This document shows, piece after piece, positions 56,669 through 64,000 of a stretch of 64,000 nt of DNA; within the stretch, counting starts at the first letter, position 1, and each line of letters opens with the position of its first letter. The notes under the pieces were generated by a model. It was not told the origin of the DNA. It saw only the letters and a list, made by a program, of their open reading frames with translations, and searched no databases. The stretch comes from Cobetia crustatorum. Its GTDB lineage: Bacteria; Pseudomonadota; Gammaproteobacteria; Pseudomonadales; Halomonadaceae. The position numbers and the translations under genes were made by a program. The stretch is from assembly GCF_000591415.1 (NCBI RefSeq), contig NZ_JEMF01000011.1:46408-110407 (forward strand). The letters run 5' to 3'.

Positions 56669-58120
56669 ATGAACCTCACGGATTCCCACTTGCTCAAGCA
56701 GTCTGCCTACATCAATGGCGAATGGACCAATGCCGATGATGGCAAGACCTTTACCGTCACCAACCCAGCCAATGGCTCCCTCATCGCCGAGGTTGCGCGT
56801 GTCGGAGCGACGGAAACACGTCGTGCCATCGATGCCGCCTCCGCCGCCCTCCCTGCCTGGCGTGACATGACAGCCAAGGCACGCGGCGCACTGCTGCAGC
56901 GTTGGTTCAGATTGATGCAGGAGCATCGGGAAGATCTCGCTCGACTGCTGAGCGAGGAACAAGGCAAACCGATGGCCGAGAGCCGTGGCGAGATAGATTA
57001 TGGCGCCAACTTCATCGAATGGTTTGCCGAGGAAGGCAAGCGTGTCTATGGCGATATCATTCCCAACGACAAGCCTGACCGTCGCCTGGTCGTCATCAAG
57101 CAACCTGTCGGTGTCGTCGCGGCCATCACGCCCTGGAACTTCCCGGTAGCCATGATCACTCGCAAGGCAGGCCCTGCTCTGGCAGCGGGTTGCACCATGG
57201 TATTGAAGCCTGCCTCAAGCACGCCGCTGTCCGCATTGGCTCTGGCAGTGCTGGCTGAACGCGCCGGCATCCCGGCAGGTGTCTTCAATGTCGTCACGGG
57301 CAGTGCAGGTGAGATCGGTGATGAACTGACGCAGAACGCGCTGGTCCGCAAGCTGTCATTCACCGGCTCTACCGAGATCGGCCGTGAACTAATGAAGGGC
57401 TGCGCCGAGACCATCAAGAAAGTCAGCATGGAACTCGGCGGCAATGCGCCCTTCATCGTCTTCGACGATGCCGACCTGGACGCTGCCGTGGAAGGCGCCA
57501 TGGCGTCAAAATTCCGCAACAGCGGTCAGACCTGTGTCTGCACCAATCGCATCCTGGTACAGGACTCCGTCTACGATGCCTTCAGCCAGAAGCTGGTCGA
57601 AGCCGTCAAGCAGCTGAAGGTGGCAGCAGCTGACGATGAAGGCGCTCAACAAGGCCCGCTCATCAATCAGCAGGCGGTCGACAAGGTGACGGCGCATATC
57701 GACAATGCCATAAGCAAAGGCGCCCAGGTCCTGTGTGGCGGCAAATCACACGCACTGGGCGGCAGCTTCTTTGAACCTACCGTCATTGGTGAAGTGACGC
57801 AGGAAATGGATGTCGCCAACGAGGAAACCTTCGGCCCCCTCGCCGCACTGTTCCGCTTCAAGGAGGAAGAAGACGCCATTCGCATGGCCAATGACACGCC
57901 GTTCGGTCTGGCAGCCTATGCCTATACCCAGAACATGGCCCGCAGCTGGCGCGTGGGAGAGGCACTTGAATATGGTATGGTCGGCATCAATGAAGGCATC
58001 ATCTCAACGGAAGTCGCACCCTTCGGTGGTATCAAGGCCTCTGGCGTGGGTCGTGAAGGCTCCCACTACGGCATTGAAGACTATCTTGAAGTGAAATATC
58101 TCTGCATGGGCATCCATTGA
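56669..58120 (+). CDS. gabD: Succinate-semialdehyde dehydrogenase
   Basis: A 483-residue aldehyde dehydrogenase of the GabD type, with ITPWNFPVAMITRK, catalytic Glu in MELGGNAPF and catalytic Cys in SGQTCVCTNR; the Cys-x-Cys pattern and GGIKASGVGREGSHYGIEDYLEVKY are typical of bacterial succinic semialdehyde dehydrogenases. It would oxidise the HpaI product to succinate, closing the route to the TCA cycle. 58 bp after hpaI. Confidence 0.92.
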   Translation: MNLTDSHLLKQSAYINGEWTNADDGKTFTVTNPANGSLIAEVARVGATETRRAIDAASAALPAWRDMTAKARGALLQRWFRLMQEHREDLARLLSEEQGKPMAESRGEIDYGANFIEWFAEEGKRVYGDIIPNDKPDRRLVVIKQPVGVVAAITPWNFPVAMITRKAGPALAAGCTMVLKPASSTPLSALALAVLAERAGIPAGVFNVVTGSAGEIGDELTQNALVRKLSFTGSTEIGRELMKGCAETIKKVSMELGGNAPFIVFDDADLDAAVEGAMASKFRNSGQTCVCTNRILVQDSVYDAFSQKLVEAVKQLKVAAADDEGAQQGPLINQQAVDKVTAHIDNAISKGAQVLCGGKSHALGGSFFEPTVIGEVTQEMDVANEETFGPLAALFRFKEEEDAIRMANDTPFGLAAYAYTQNMARSWRVGEALEYGMVGINEGIISTEVAPFGGIKASGVGREGSHYGIEDYLEVKYLCMGIH

Positions 58121-58143
58121 TCACGGTCCATTTTCATGCAGAC

Positions 58144-58172
58144 GACGCCGGGGAGTCAGTACCCCCGGCGTC
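58144..58172 (+). terminator. GC-rich hairpin between gabD and hpaR
   Basis: A perfect 10-bp stem GACGCCGGGG / CCCCGGCGTC with a 9-nt loop, 23 bp after gabD. The T-run is weak (TCATTG), so termination would be partial, lowering hpaR expression. Confidence 0.5.
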
Positions 58173-58189
58173 ATTGACAAGGTAATGAC

Positions 58190-58621
58190 ATGCGCCCGAC
58201 CCCTTCCTTGACCCTCGCATTGCTTCAGGCTCGAGAATCCGCGATGGGATTTTTCAGGCCACACCTGAATCAGCATGGCCTGACCGAACAACAATGGCGG
58301 GTCATTCGCATCCTCTGGCAATCCGATGAGCAGACTCTGGAGAGCCGAAGACTGTCGGAGCTGGCGTGCATTCTGCGCCCAAGTCTGACCGGGGTACTGG
58401 TGCGACTTGAACAGAATGGCTTGATACGCCGTTGGAAGCCGGCCAATGATCAACGTCGTCTCTGCGTCACCCTGACTCCACAGGGCAATGCACTGTTTGA
58501 TGACATGAAAGACGAGATGATGAGCCAGTATCGGAAGATTCAAGAGTCCTTGGGGCCGGAGAAATACCGCACCCTCATGAACCTGCTGGAGGAAGTCAAA
58601 GACCTTCCGTCAGAGCATTGA
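58190..58621 (+). CDS. hpaR: MarR family repressor of homoprotocatechuate degradation
   Basis: A 143-residue MarR-type protein matching HpaR in size and in its start (PSLTLALLQARESAMGFFRPHLNQHGLTEQQWRVIRIL). The winged helix RLSELACILRPSLTGVLVRLEQNGLIRR binds DNA. HpaR represses the meta-cleavage operon and is released by pathway aromatics. The AT-rich palindromes listed before feaR, dctP, mobA/hpaF and hpaA/hpaD are plausible targets. Confidence 0.92.
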   Translation: MRPTPSLTLALLQARESAMGFFRPHLNQHGLTEQQWRVIRILWQSDEQTLESRRLSELACILRPSLTGVLVRLEQNGLIRRWKPANDQRRLCVTLTPQGNALFDDMKDEMMSQYRKIQESLGPEKYRTLMNLLEEVKDLPSEH

Positions 58622-58704
58622 TAGCGCCTGCATCAGCAAAGACAAACGCCAGTTCAGGGTCACCACCGTCAAAGCCATCATTGGCTTCCGGCAGACAGCG
58701 GTGA

Positions 58705-58780
58705 TCCTTTTCCTTCGCTTCCCTCCCCTATCCTTTCCTTCCTTTCAATTCATCCCCTCTTGTCTTTTCCTCTCTTCTCC
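58705..58780 (+). repeat. Polypyrimidine tract
   Basis: About 76 nt in which all but about six bases are C or T, lying 84 to 210 bp after hpaR and 135 bp before the GMC oxidoreductase. Function unknown; such tracts can form triplex DNA or bind single-strand proteins. Confidence 0.7.
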
Positions 58781-58914
58781 AGAACGCCCCCACGATGCCA
58801 TGTCGTCATGCCTGATCAACACGCTGGCATGTAAATTCAATTTTCTTGATATTCCTCTCCCTACTCTGGTCTCTCGACAGCCTTTCAGCGTTGTCCAATA
58901 AAAAAGAGCCAGCC

Positions 58915-60540
58915 ATGCAGACATGTTACGACTACATCATCGTCGGCGCCGGATCGGCCGGATGCGTCATCGCACATCACCTATTGGAACAGACCGACAA
59001 GAGCGTGCTTCTCATCGAAGCCGGAGGCAATGACAACAGCCTGCTCATCCAGATGCCGGCTGCAGTGGGAAAGGTCATTCCCACCCGTACCTGGCCTTAT
59101 GTCACGACACCAGATGCCGCCACGGACAACCGTGAGATGAGCATCGCCCAAGGCAAGTTGATCGGTGGCAGCAGCTCGGTGAACGGCATGATCTATATCC
59201 GGGGGCATCGTGCTGATTATGATGGCTGGGTTCAGGATGAGGGGTGCCTTGGGTGGGGCTATGACGATCTGTTGCCTTATTTTCGGCGCTGTGAAGGCAA
59301 TGAGTCATTGACCCACCCCCTGCATGGAGTCGCAGGCCCACTCAAGGTCAGCGAGAACCGCTATCGCCATCCTCTGACCCAGGCCTTCATCCGTGCCGGT
59401 CAGGAAGTGGGCCTGCCGTACGTCAATGACTTCAATGACAACGGGCGCCACGGCGTCGGCTACTATCAGACGACGACACACAATGGTGAACGCTGCAGCT
59501 CTGCCAAGGCGTATCTCAATGGTTTGCGTGATCATCCACGCCTCACGATGATGACTCACACAGAAGTGGACCACATCATCTTTGAAGGTCCCCATGCCCG
59601 TGGCATTGTGGCGCATCATGCCAAGAAAGGGACGATGACTCTCAAAGCACGTCAGCAGGTCATCGTCTGTGCCGGCGCCATCGGTAGCGCGGGAATTCTG
59701 CTGCGCTCAGGTATCGGCCCAGCCTCACACCTGGCAGAACACGGCATTGAATGTCGTGAAGAGTTGCCCGTTGGGGAAAACCTGCAGGATCACCTGCACA
59801 TGTCGATCAATGCGACGCTGAAAGACCCGATCTCGCTCTACGGAGAAGATAGCGGTCCGAAATCCTGGGGGCATGGCATCGAGTGGCTACTGCGTCGTCG
59901 CGGGGTAATCACCTCCAATATCCTGGAAGGTGGCGCCTTTCTGGATACGGCCAACGAAGGCCGGCCCGACACCCAAATCCACTTCATGCCAATGCTCGAT
60001 TCCTGGGATGACCCGTCAGGTATAGGCAAAGGCCGTACCCACGGATTGACTCTCAAGGTGGGTCACCTTCAGCCTGTTTCACGTGGCCGAGTGCTGCTCG
60101 GTGGCCCACGGCATGATCAGCCCCTGGTGATAAAGGCCAACTTCCTGGCGGAAGCGATCGACGTCGAGCATCAAGTGCGGGCTCTGCGCGCAGGTCTGGC
60201 ATTTCTCAAGACGTCAGCACTTGCTGAACTGATTGATGAAGTCTTCTCACCACCACAAGCGCAGGAATTGATGGCACTAGAAGAGGATGCCTCCCGCGAA
60301 GCCTTGGAAGCGTTCATCAGAGGCCATTGCAAGACCACCTATCACCCGGTGGGTACCTGTCGCATGGGCCCTGATCCGAAGAGTTCCGTGGTGGACCTCG
60401 AACTCAAGGTGCATGGCCTGCAGGGATTGCGGGTCATTGACTGCTCTGTCTTCCCGACCTTGCCCCGCGGCAATACCAACGCCCCCACCATTGCCGTGGC
60501 AGAAAAAGCTGCAGAGCTCTTAATCGCCGCTGCCTACTAA
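58915..60540 (+). CDS. GMC family oxidoreductase (choline dehydrogenase-like)
   Basis: A 541-residue FAD enzyme of the glucose-methanol-choline family. FAD motif YIIVGAGSAGCVIAHHLLE at the N-terminus, GGSSSVNGMIYIRGH, and the C-terminal active-site His region TTYHPVGTCRMG and GNTNAPTIAVAEKAAELL are intact. The ATG at 58915 follows AAAAGAG. Members oxidise alcohols; choline dehydrogenase is one, but the sequence does not settle the substrate. It may serve an aryl or alkyl alcohol related to the adjacent catabolic locus. Confidence 0.88.
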   Translation: MQTCYDYIIVGAGSAGCVIAHHLLEQTDKSVLLIEAGGNDNSLLIQMPAAVGKVIPTRTWPYVTTPDAATDNREMSIAQGKLIGGSSSVNGMIYIRGHRADYDGWVQDEGCLGWGYDDLLPYFRRCEGNESLTHPLHGVAGPLKVSENRYRHPLTQAFIRAGQEVGLPYVNDFNDNGRHGVGYYQTTTHNGERCSSAKAYLNGLRDHPRLTMMTHTEVDHIIFEGPHARGIVAHHAKKGTMTLKARQQVIVCAGAIGSAGILLRSGIGPASHLAEHGIECREELPVGENLQDHLHMSINATLKDPISLYGEDSGPKSWGHGIEWLLRRRGVITSNILEGGAFLDTANEGRPDTQIHFMPMLDSWDDPSGIGKGRTHGLTLKVGHLQPVSRGRVLLGGPRHDQPLVIKANFLAEAIDVEHQVRALRAGLAFLKTSALAELIDEVFSPPQAQELMALEEDASREALEAFIRGHCKTTYHPVGTCRMGPDPKSSVVDLELKVHGLQGLRVIDCSVFPTLPRGNTNAPTIAVAEKAAELLIAAAY

Positions 60541-60559
60541 CGCCACCACCTGCTACTAT

Positions 60560-60604
60560 CACAAACAAGAAGGCCGCCCATATCGGGCGGCCTTCTCGTT
60601 TGTG
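60560..60604. terminator. Strong bidirectional terminator
   Basis: A perfect 12-bp stem AGAAGGCCGCCC / GGGCGGCCTTCT with a 5-nt loop, extended after one mismatch by another 7 bp (CACAAAC / GTTTGTG). It lies between the convergent GMC and APC genes and can end both transcripts. Confidence 0.85.
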
Positions 60605-60642
60605 CCTTCAGAAAACAGCGTTCAGTGTTCTGGCCTGGATAA

Positions 60643-62049
60643 TCAGTCAGTAAGGTCTGCTTCAAATAACCCCTTCTTCATCTTCAATTTGACCCAGAAG
60701 ATGGCAATGACACTGACAGTCCCTAGGACCGCGCCAAGCAATGTATAGACCGTTGTCGTCATTTCGGGGGCAGGCGATGCATTCATCGCGATATAGCCCA
60801 TACCGAGGATACCGATGATCTGAGGAATCGGGTAAAGCGGCGTACGATAAGGACGCTTGACACTCGGACTTCTCACACGCAACACGATGACATTTATGTG
60901 GGCCACGATGTAAGCCAGTATCCAACTGGTAGAGGCACCGATAAGCAACAGTATGATGTGATCCGGTTTCACCAGTAGAAACGGGATCGCTACCACGAAG
61001 GCTAGGAAGATGATGCCGATCCACGGTGTATCAAACCGCGAGTGCATCTTGCCCATTATCGAAAATACCTGACCGTTTTCTGCCATGCCAGAGAGCATGC
61101 GCGGTACTGAAGCCAATACGGTATTGACGGTACTACAAGTGGCCGTCAAGCCCATGACTGTCGCAATGACAAGACCGGCCTTTCCAAAGACACCATCCAC
61201 CAGATCAAGATAGGGCAAGGGCGACGTCGTCATGATATCCAAGGACAGATAGCGACTCGCCCCCAGGCAGAACAACACGAACAGCACGAAGATGATGATC
61301 AGCGACAGAAACATGGCACGCGGCACACGGCGCTCGGGCTGTCGGATATCCTTGATCATCGGGCAGATGAACTCACATCCGACGAACATCCACATCGCGA
61401 GTGCCGTCAGGGCGATGAAGCTCCCATCAGTGATCCCATCGAAGCCCCAATTCATCCCAGCCGCCACCTGAGAGACGGTTGCATTAGGGGTATCCAGCAG
61501 TGCCGTAGCGCCTACGAGAAGAATCGCCGCAATCATGGCAAAGGTAAACAAGTTCTGTAACTTCGCGAAAACATCAGTCCCGAGGATGTTCAAGGTGGCC
61601 AGTCCTAGCAGCAAGACGAGCGGAATGACACGCTCGGGCAAAATTCCGGGGAACAGGGTCTGCAGCAGCGCATCAACCAGAATCAGCTCCGCAGACAGGC
61701 CAAACATGGCTACCACAACATATCCGGCGAAAACAGACACGATCGCTGGGAAGTGCCCGATAGCTTTCTGCGTGTAAGTCGCGAGCGTCCCTGATGACGA
61801 TGGGTACATCAAGGATAGCTCAGAGAAGCTCATTGCGTTACAAAAAGCGAAAACCAACGCCAGCGCCATCGCGGCAATGAAGCTGAGCCCGCCGATGCCG
61901 AATCCTAGCAGCGCTGATGCCATAGCCCCTTGCACCACGACACAACCGACACAGATGGCGATCATGGTTCTGAAGCCAATCGGGGGCTTAGCTGATGAAC
62001 AGTCTAGGGGCTTAGAATCCTCTAGCCCAGTCGTTACAGTATCTACCAT
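60643..62049 (-). CDS. APC family amino acid/amine permease
   Basis: A 468-residue membrane protein with about twelve segments of the amino acid-polyamine-organocation family (GFGIGGLSFIAAMALALVFAFCNAMSFSELSLMYPSSSG is the conserved first block; ALAMWMFVGCEFICPMIKDI the middle one). The substrate is an amino acid or amine; proximity to amine catabolism makes an amine possible. It is monocistronic, with the start at 62049 and a spacer to the IS66 remnant. Confidence 0.88.
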   Translation of the reverse strand: MVDTVTTGLEDSKPLDCSSAKPPIGFRTMIAICVGCVVVQGAMASALLGFGIGGLSFIAAMALALVFAFCNAMSFSELSLMYPSSSGTLATYTQKAIGHFPAIVSVFAGYVVVAMFGLSAELILVDALLQTLFPGILPERVIPLVLLLGLATLNILGTDVFAKLQNLFTFAMIAAILLVGATALLDTPNATVSQVAAGMNWGFDGITDGSFIALTALAMWMFVGCEFICPMIKDIRQPERRVPRAMFLSLIIIFVLFVLFCLGASRYLSLDIMTTSPLPYLDLVDGVFGKAGLVIATVMGLTATCSTVNTVLASVPRMLSGMAENGQVFSIMGKMHSRFDTPWIGIIFLAFVVAIPFLLVKPDHIILLLIGASTSWILAYIVAHINVIVLRVRSPSVKRPYRTPLYPIPQIIGILGMGYIAMNASPAPEMTTTVYTLLGAVLGTVSVIAIFWVKLKMKKGLFEADLTD

Positions 62050-62267
62050 GGGGATACCTCATGCATGATGCCATTATTGTTGTAGTTCACTCAGATAGCA
62101 GAGCCTTTCTGCTGAGTCGTGGTCTCAAAATGCCTGCATCCTACTCCCTAGTCTTGACTGACCCTGCCAATCAATTATCCATCACTGCCGAGAGGTCTGA
62201 TGAAACTGAGCTAATCACGAGAACAAGGGTAAGCGATCGGTGACTCCATCTACCGCAGCGCCCTGAA

Positions 62268-62321
62268 TTCCGTCACGTTAGATGTTCACCTATCAATAAG
62301 TGGACATCTAACGTGACGGAA
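62268..62321 (+). repeat. 22-bp hairpin at the IS66 left end
   Basis: Arms 62268-62289 and 62300-62321 pair over 22 bp with one mismatch around a 10-nt loop. The right arm contains the GTG start of orfA. In the second copy (63884 onward) the right arm has diverged and the start is ATG. Confidence 0.85.
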
Positions 62322-62681
62322 GTAAGCGTGTTGGAAGCCCCTCGCTAGCGTCGCCGCTTCACTGCCGCCTTCAAGGCTAGGATCGTCGAAGCGTGTCAGC
62401 AACCCGCTGTCTCAGTTGCCGAAGTGGCTTTGGAGCACAGCCTGAACGCCAACCAGGTCCACAATTGGCCCCCTACCACCTGTCAGCTAACGGCTGCGCC
62501 AGAGATACCGGCGTTTGTACCGGCGCCCATGACCCGTGATTCATTGCTGGCCACTCGGCAGCATCAGGTGGCGGACCGTGTTCGCCTCACAATCCCGCAC
62601 CCCAACGGTCCGATGGTTATCGAGTGGCCTGCCTCGGAAGCCGACATCTGCCGATCTCTGATCCGGGAACTGCTCGCATGA
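62313..62681 (+). pseudogene. IS66 OrfA (TnpA-type), interrupted by a stop
   Basis: A 123-codon frame from GTG at 62313, with the helix-turn-helix part RRFTAAFKARIVEACQQPAVSVAEVA and HSLNANQVHNW typical of IS66 OrfA. A TAG at 62346-62348 interrupts it after EAPR. The stop overlaps the orfB start as ATGA. Confidence 0.82.
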
Positions 62682-63013
62682 TCCGCATCGACGAAATCTG
62701 GCTGGATATCGAACCCTTGGATATGCGGGCTGGCCCGGACACGGCGCTAGCCCTGGTGGTGAAGGTCGTCGGTGCGGCTCGCCCACACTGTGCTTACCTG
62801 TTCGCCAACCGGTGCGGCAACCGCATGAAGGTGCTGCTCCACGATGGCCTGGGCATCTGGCTGTGCACCAGGCGCCTGAACCAGGGCAAGTTCTACTGGG
62901 CTGGCAACCGACATGGCGATTGCGTCGAGCTCTTCTCCGAGAAGGTCATGGCGCTGGTGCAGGGCCTATCCTGGCAGCATCTCAGCACCGACAGCGTCAT
63001 CTCTGTGGTCTGA
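62678..63013 (+). CDS. tnpB: IS66 family accessory protein OrfB (TnpB)
   Basis: A 111-residue intact protein of the IS66 Orf2 family, recognisable by DMRAGPDTALALVVKVVGAARPHCAYLFANRCGNRMKVLL-like order and LCTRRLNQGKFYW. It overlaps the orfA stop by 4 bp. Probably inert because its partners are broken. Confidence 0.88.
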   Translation: MIRIDEIWLDIEPLDMRAGPDTALALVVKVVGAARPHCAYLFANRCGNRMKVLLHDGLGIWLCTRRLNQGKFYWAGNRHGDCVELFSEKVMALVQGLSWQHLSTDSVISVV

Positions 63014-63104
63014 CACACCAGGCCAGGTACGGCACAGAACCTCCCGGCTCGCTATTCGATGATGCGCCAACCCCACCACCTTCGGCAGGCTGGCATATTT
63101 GCAG

Positions 63105-63720
63105 AATGACTACGCCTCCCGACCTGTCTCAGCTTTCTCCCGACCAACTCCGACATTTGGCGGCAACGCTGATGGAGCAGGTAGATGAAATGAGAAAGCG
63201 CTACGGCACAGCGAGCAGGTCAATCAATAGATGACCTATGAAATGGCATTGCTCAAGCGCCATGCCTTCGGCAAGCGCAGCAAGCTACTCAATATCCTTC
63301 AGATCAGCCTGCTGGAGTAAGGGGTGGATGCCGCCATCGAGACCGAGCTGGAAGAGTTCCATCTCACTGCTGCCACGCCAGTGGCAAAGAATATGCTCAA
63401 GCGCGCACCCTTACCTCCCTAACTGCCGCTCATCGAGATTCATCATGACCCGAAGAATGATCACTGCCCGTGTAGTTGTCAGCTACGGCGGATCGGCGAG
63501 GAGATCAGTGAGAAGTTGAACTACACACCGGACATGTTCCATGTCGAGCGCCATATCCGTGGCAAGTGGGTCTACGACCAATGCGAGAAGCTGATCCAAA
63601 CACCAATGCCGACGCAGATCATCGACAAGGGCATCCCCACCGCCGGCCTTCTGGCCCAGGTGCTGATCGCCAAATACGCTGATCACCTGCCGATCTGGCG
63701 CTGGCCCATGCCCAAGTCAT
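63105..63720 (+). pseudogene. IS66 transposase TnpC, fragmented and truncated
   Basis: Starts as MTTPPDLSQLSPDQLRHLAA at 63105, stops at 63234, and continues with at least two more stops (about 63318 and 63420) through LLKRHAFGKRSK, NYTPDMFHVERHIRGKW and KGIPTAGLLAQVLIAKYADHLP. It ends shortly after that motif, before the catalytic DDE region, so no transposase can be made. Confidence 0.85.
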
Positions 63721-63883
63721 AGCGGGCGTGGATCTGGTATCGTTGGGTCTGGGTCAGCTGTCGGTATTCCATACTCTGCTTCACTTTGGTCGGTGAGCCG
63801 AGAAGGGTACCGGTGCCGGCCCTCCTGCCTCTACCGTGCGGTCCAAAGTGCTGCGGTTATTCTATGAATCTAGGACTTCTAAT

Positions 63884-64000
63884 GTAAGCGACCGGTGATC
63901 CCATCTACCGCAGAGTCCTGAATTCCGTCACGTTAGATGTCCACCTATCAATAAGTGGACACTTATCATGACGGAATCAAGCGTGTTGGAAGTTCCTCGC
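63884..64000 (+). mobile_element. Left end of a second IS66-family copy
   Basis: From GTAAGCG at 63884 the sequence repeats 62229-62345 with scattered differences, including the orfA start, here ATG (MTESSVLEVPR), with no stop before the window ends. It runs off the edge, so its state is unknown. Confidence 0.85.

Larger units (their letters stand above)
62229..63883 (+). mobile_element. Decayed IS66-family insertion sequence
   Basis: The left end begins GTAAGCG, the IS66-family terminus, at 62229, followed by orfA, orfB and a broken tnpC in the standard order. The right end (a CGCTTAC terminus) was not found; the element is truncated before a second left end at 63884. Coding capacity is lost in orfA and tnpC. 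The right boundary given is the last base before the second element and may include unrelated sequence. Confidence 0.8.

Noticed and set aside
47581..58621. Calling mobA the missing hpaB
   Set aside because: HpaB is a two-component FADH2-dependent enzyme of another fold; this protein has the single-component FAD/NADPH hydroxylase motifs.

Overview
The window is high-GC gammaproteobacterial DNA, most probably from the Halomonadaceae (Halomonas or Cobetia type). The clearest pointer is the first GH13 glucosidase, which from memory looks very close to the characterised alpha-glucosidase of Halomonas sp. H11. The BCCT and TRAP transporters fit a marine or halophilic lifestyle. No rRNA, tRNA or CRISPR array was seen.

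Layout. (1) 57-5256: a leftward operon of aldehyde dehydrogenase, M19-type dipeptidase homologue and BCCT transporter, with a divergent LysR regulator; substrate unknown. (2) 5.4-17.2 kb: a complete phosphonate uptake and C-P lyase operon, phnCDEFGHIJKLMNP without phnO, headed by a Pho-box-like sequence and a PhnF-type palindrome; the same palindrome overlaps the phnF start codon. (3) 17.2-18.5 kb: a short AT-rich islet with a CsbD-like gene and a PH-domain gene. (4) 18.5-34.3 kb: an alpha-glucoside utilisation locus with a maltoporin-like porin, one ABC permease pair and ATPase, two binding proteins, four paralogous GH13 glucosidases and a LacI regulator, tied together by three copies of one operator-like palindrome. 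(5) 34.9-47.3 kb: an amine-oxidation and uptake block (ornithine-cyclodeaminase-like protein, RidA, FAD oxidoreductase, two AraC regulators including a FeaR-like one, phenylacetaldehyde dehydrogenase, porin, secreted metallo-beta-lactamase-fold protein, TRAP transporter). (6) 47.6-58.6 kb: a MobA-type flavin hydroxylase and the homoprotocatechuate meta-cleavage genes hpaF-E-G-H, hpaA, hpaD, hpaI, a succinic semialdehyde dehydrogenase and hpaR. (7) 58.9-62.0 kb: a GMC oxidoreductase and an APC permease, convergent around a strong terminator. (8) 62.2-64.0 kb: a decayed IS66-family element followed by the start of a second copy.

Blocks 5 and 6 read as one catabolic route: amine to aryl-acetaldehyde (oxidase), to aryl-acetate (FeaB-like), ring hydroxylation (MobA-like; hpaBC is not in the window), ring cleavage by HpaD, and conversion by HpaE, F, G, H and I to pyruvate and succinic semialdehyde, which the adjacent dehydrogenase oxidises to succinate. 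Related AT-rich palindromes lie upstream of feaR, the TRAP operon, mobA/hpaF and hpaA/hpaD, suggesting one shared regulator, possibly HpaR.

Five genes (dipeptidase, aldehyde dehydrogenase, phnD, dctP, hpaD) are each split by a frameshift that one extra base, placed in a short homopolymer, would repair. This looks more like sequencing or assembly error than gene decay, so these genes are annotated across the break.
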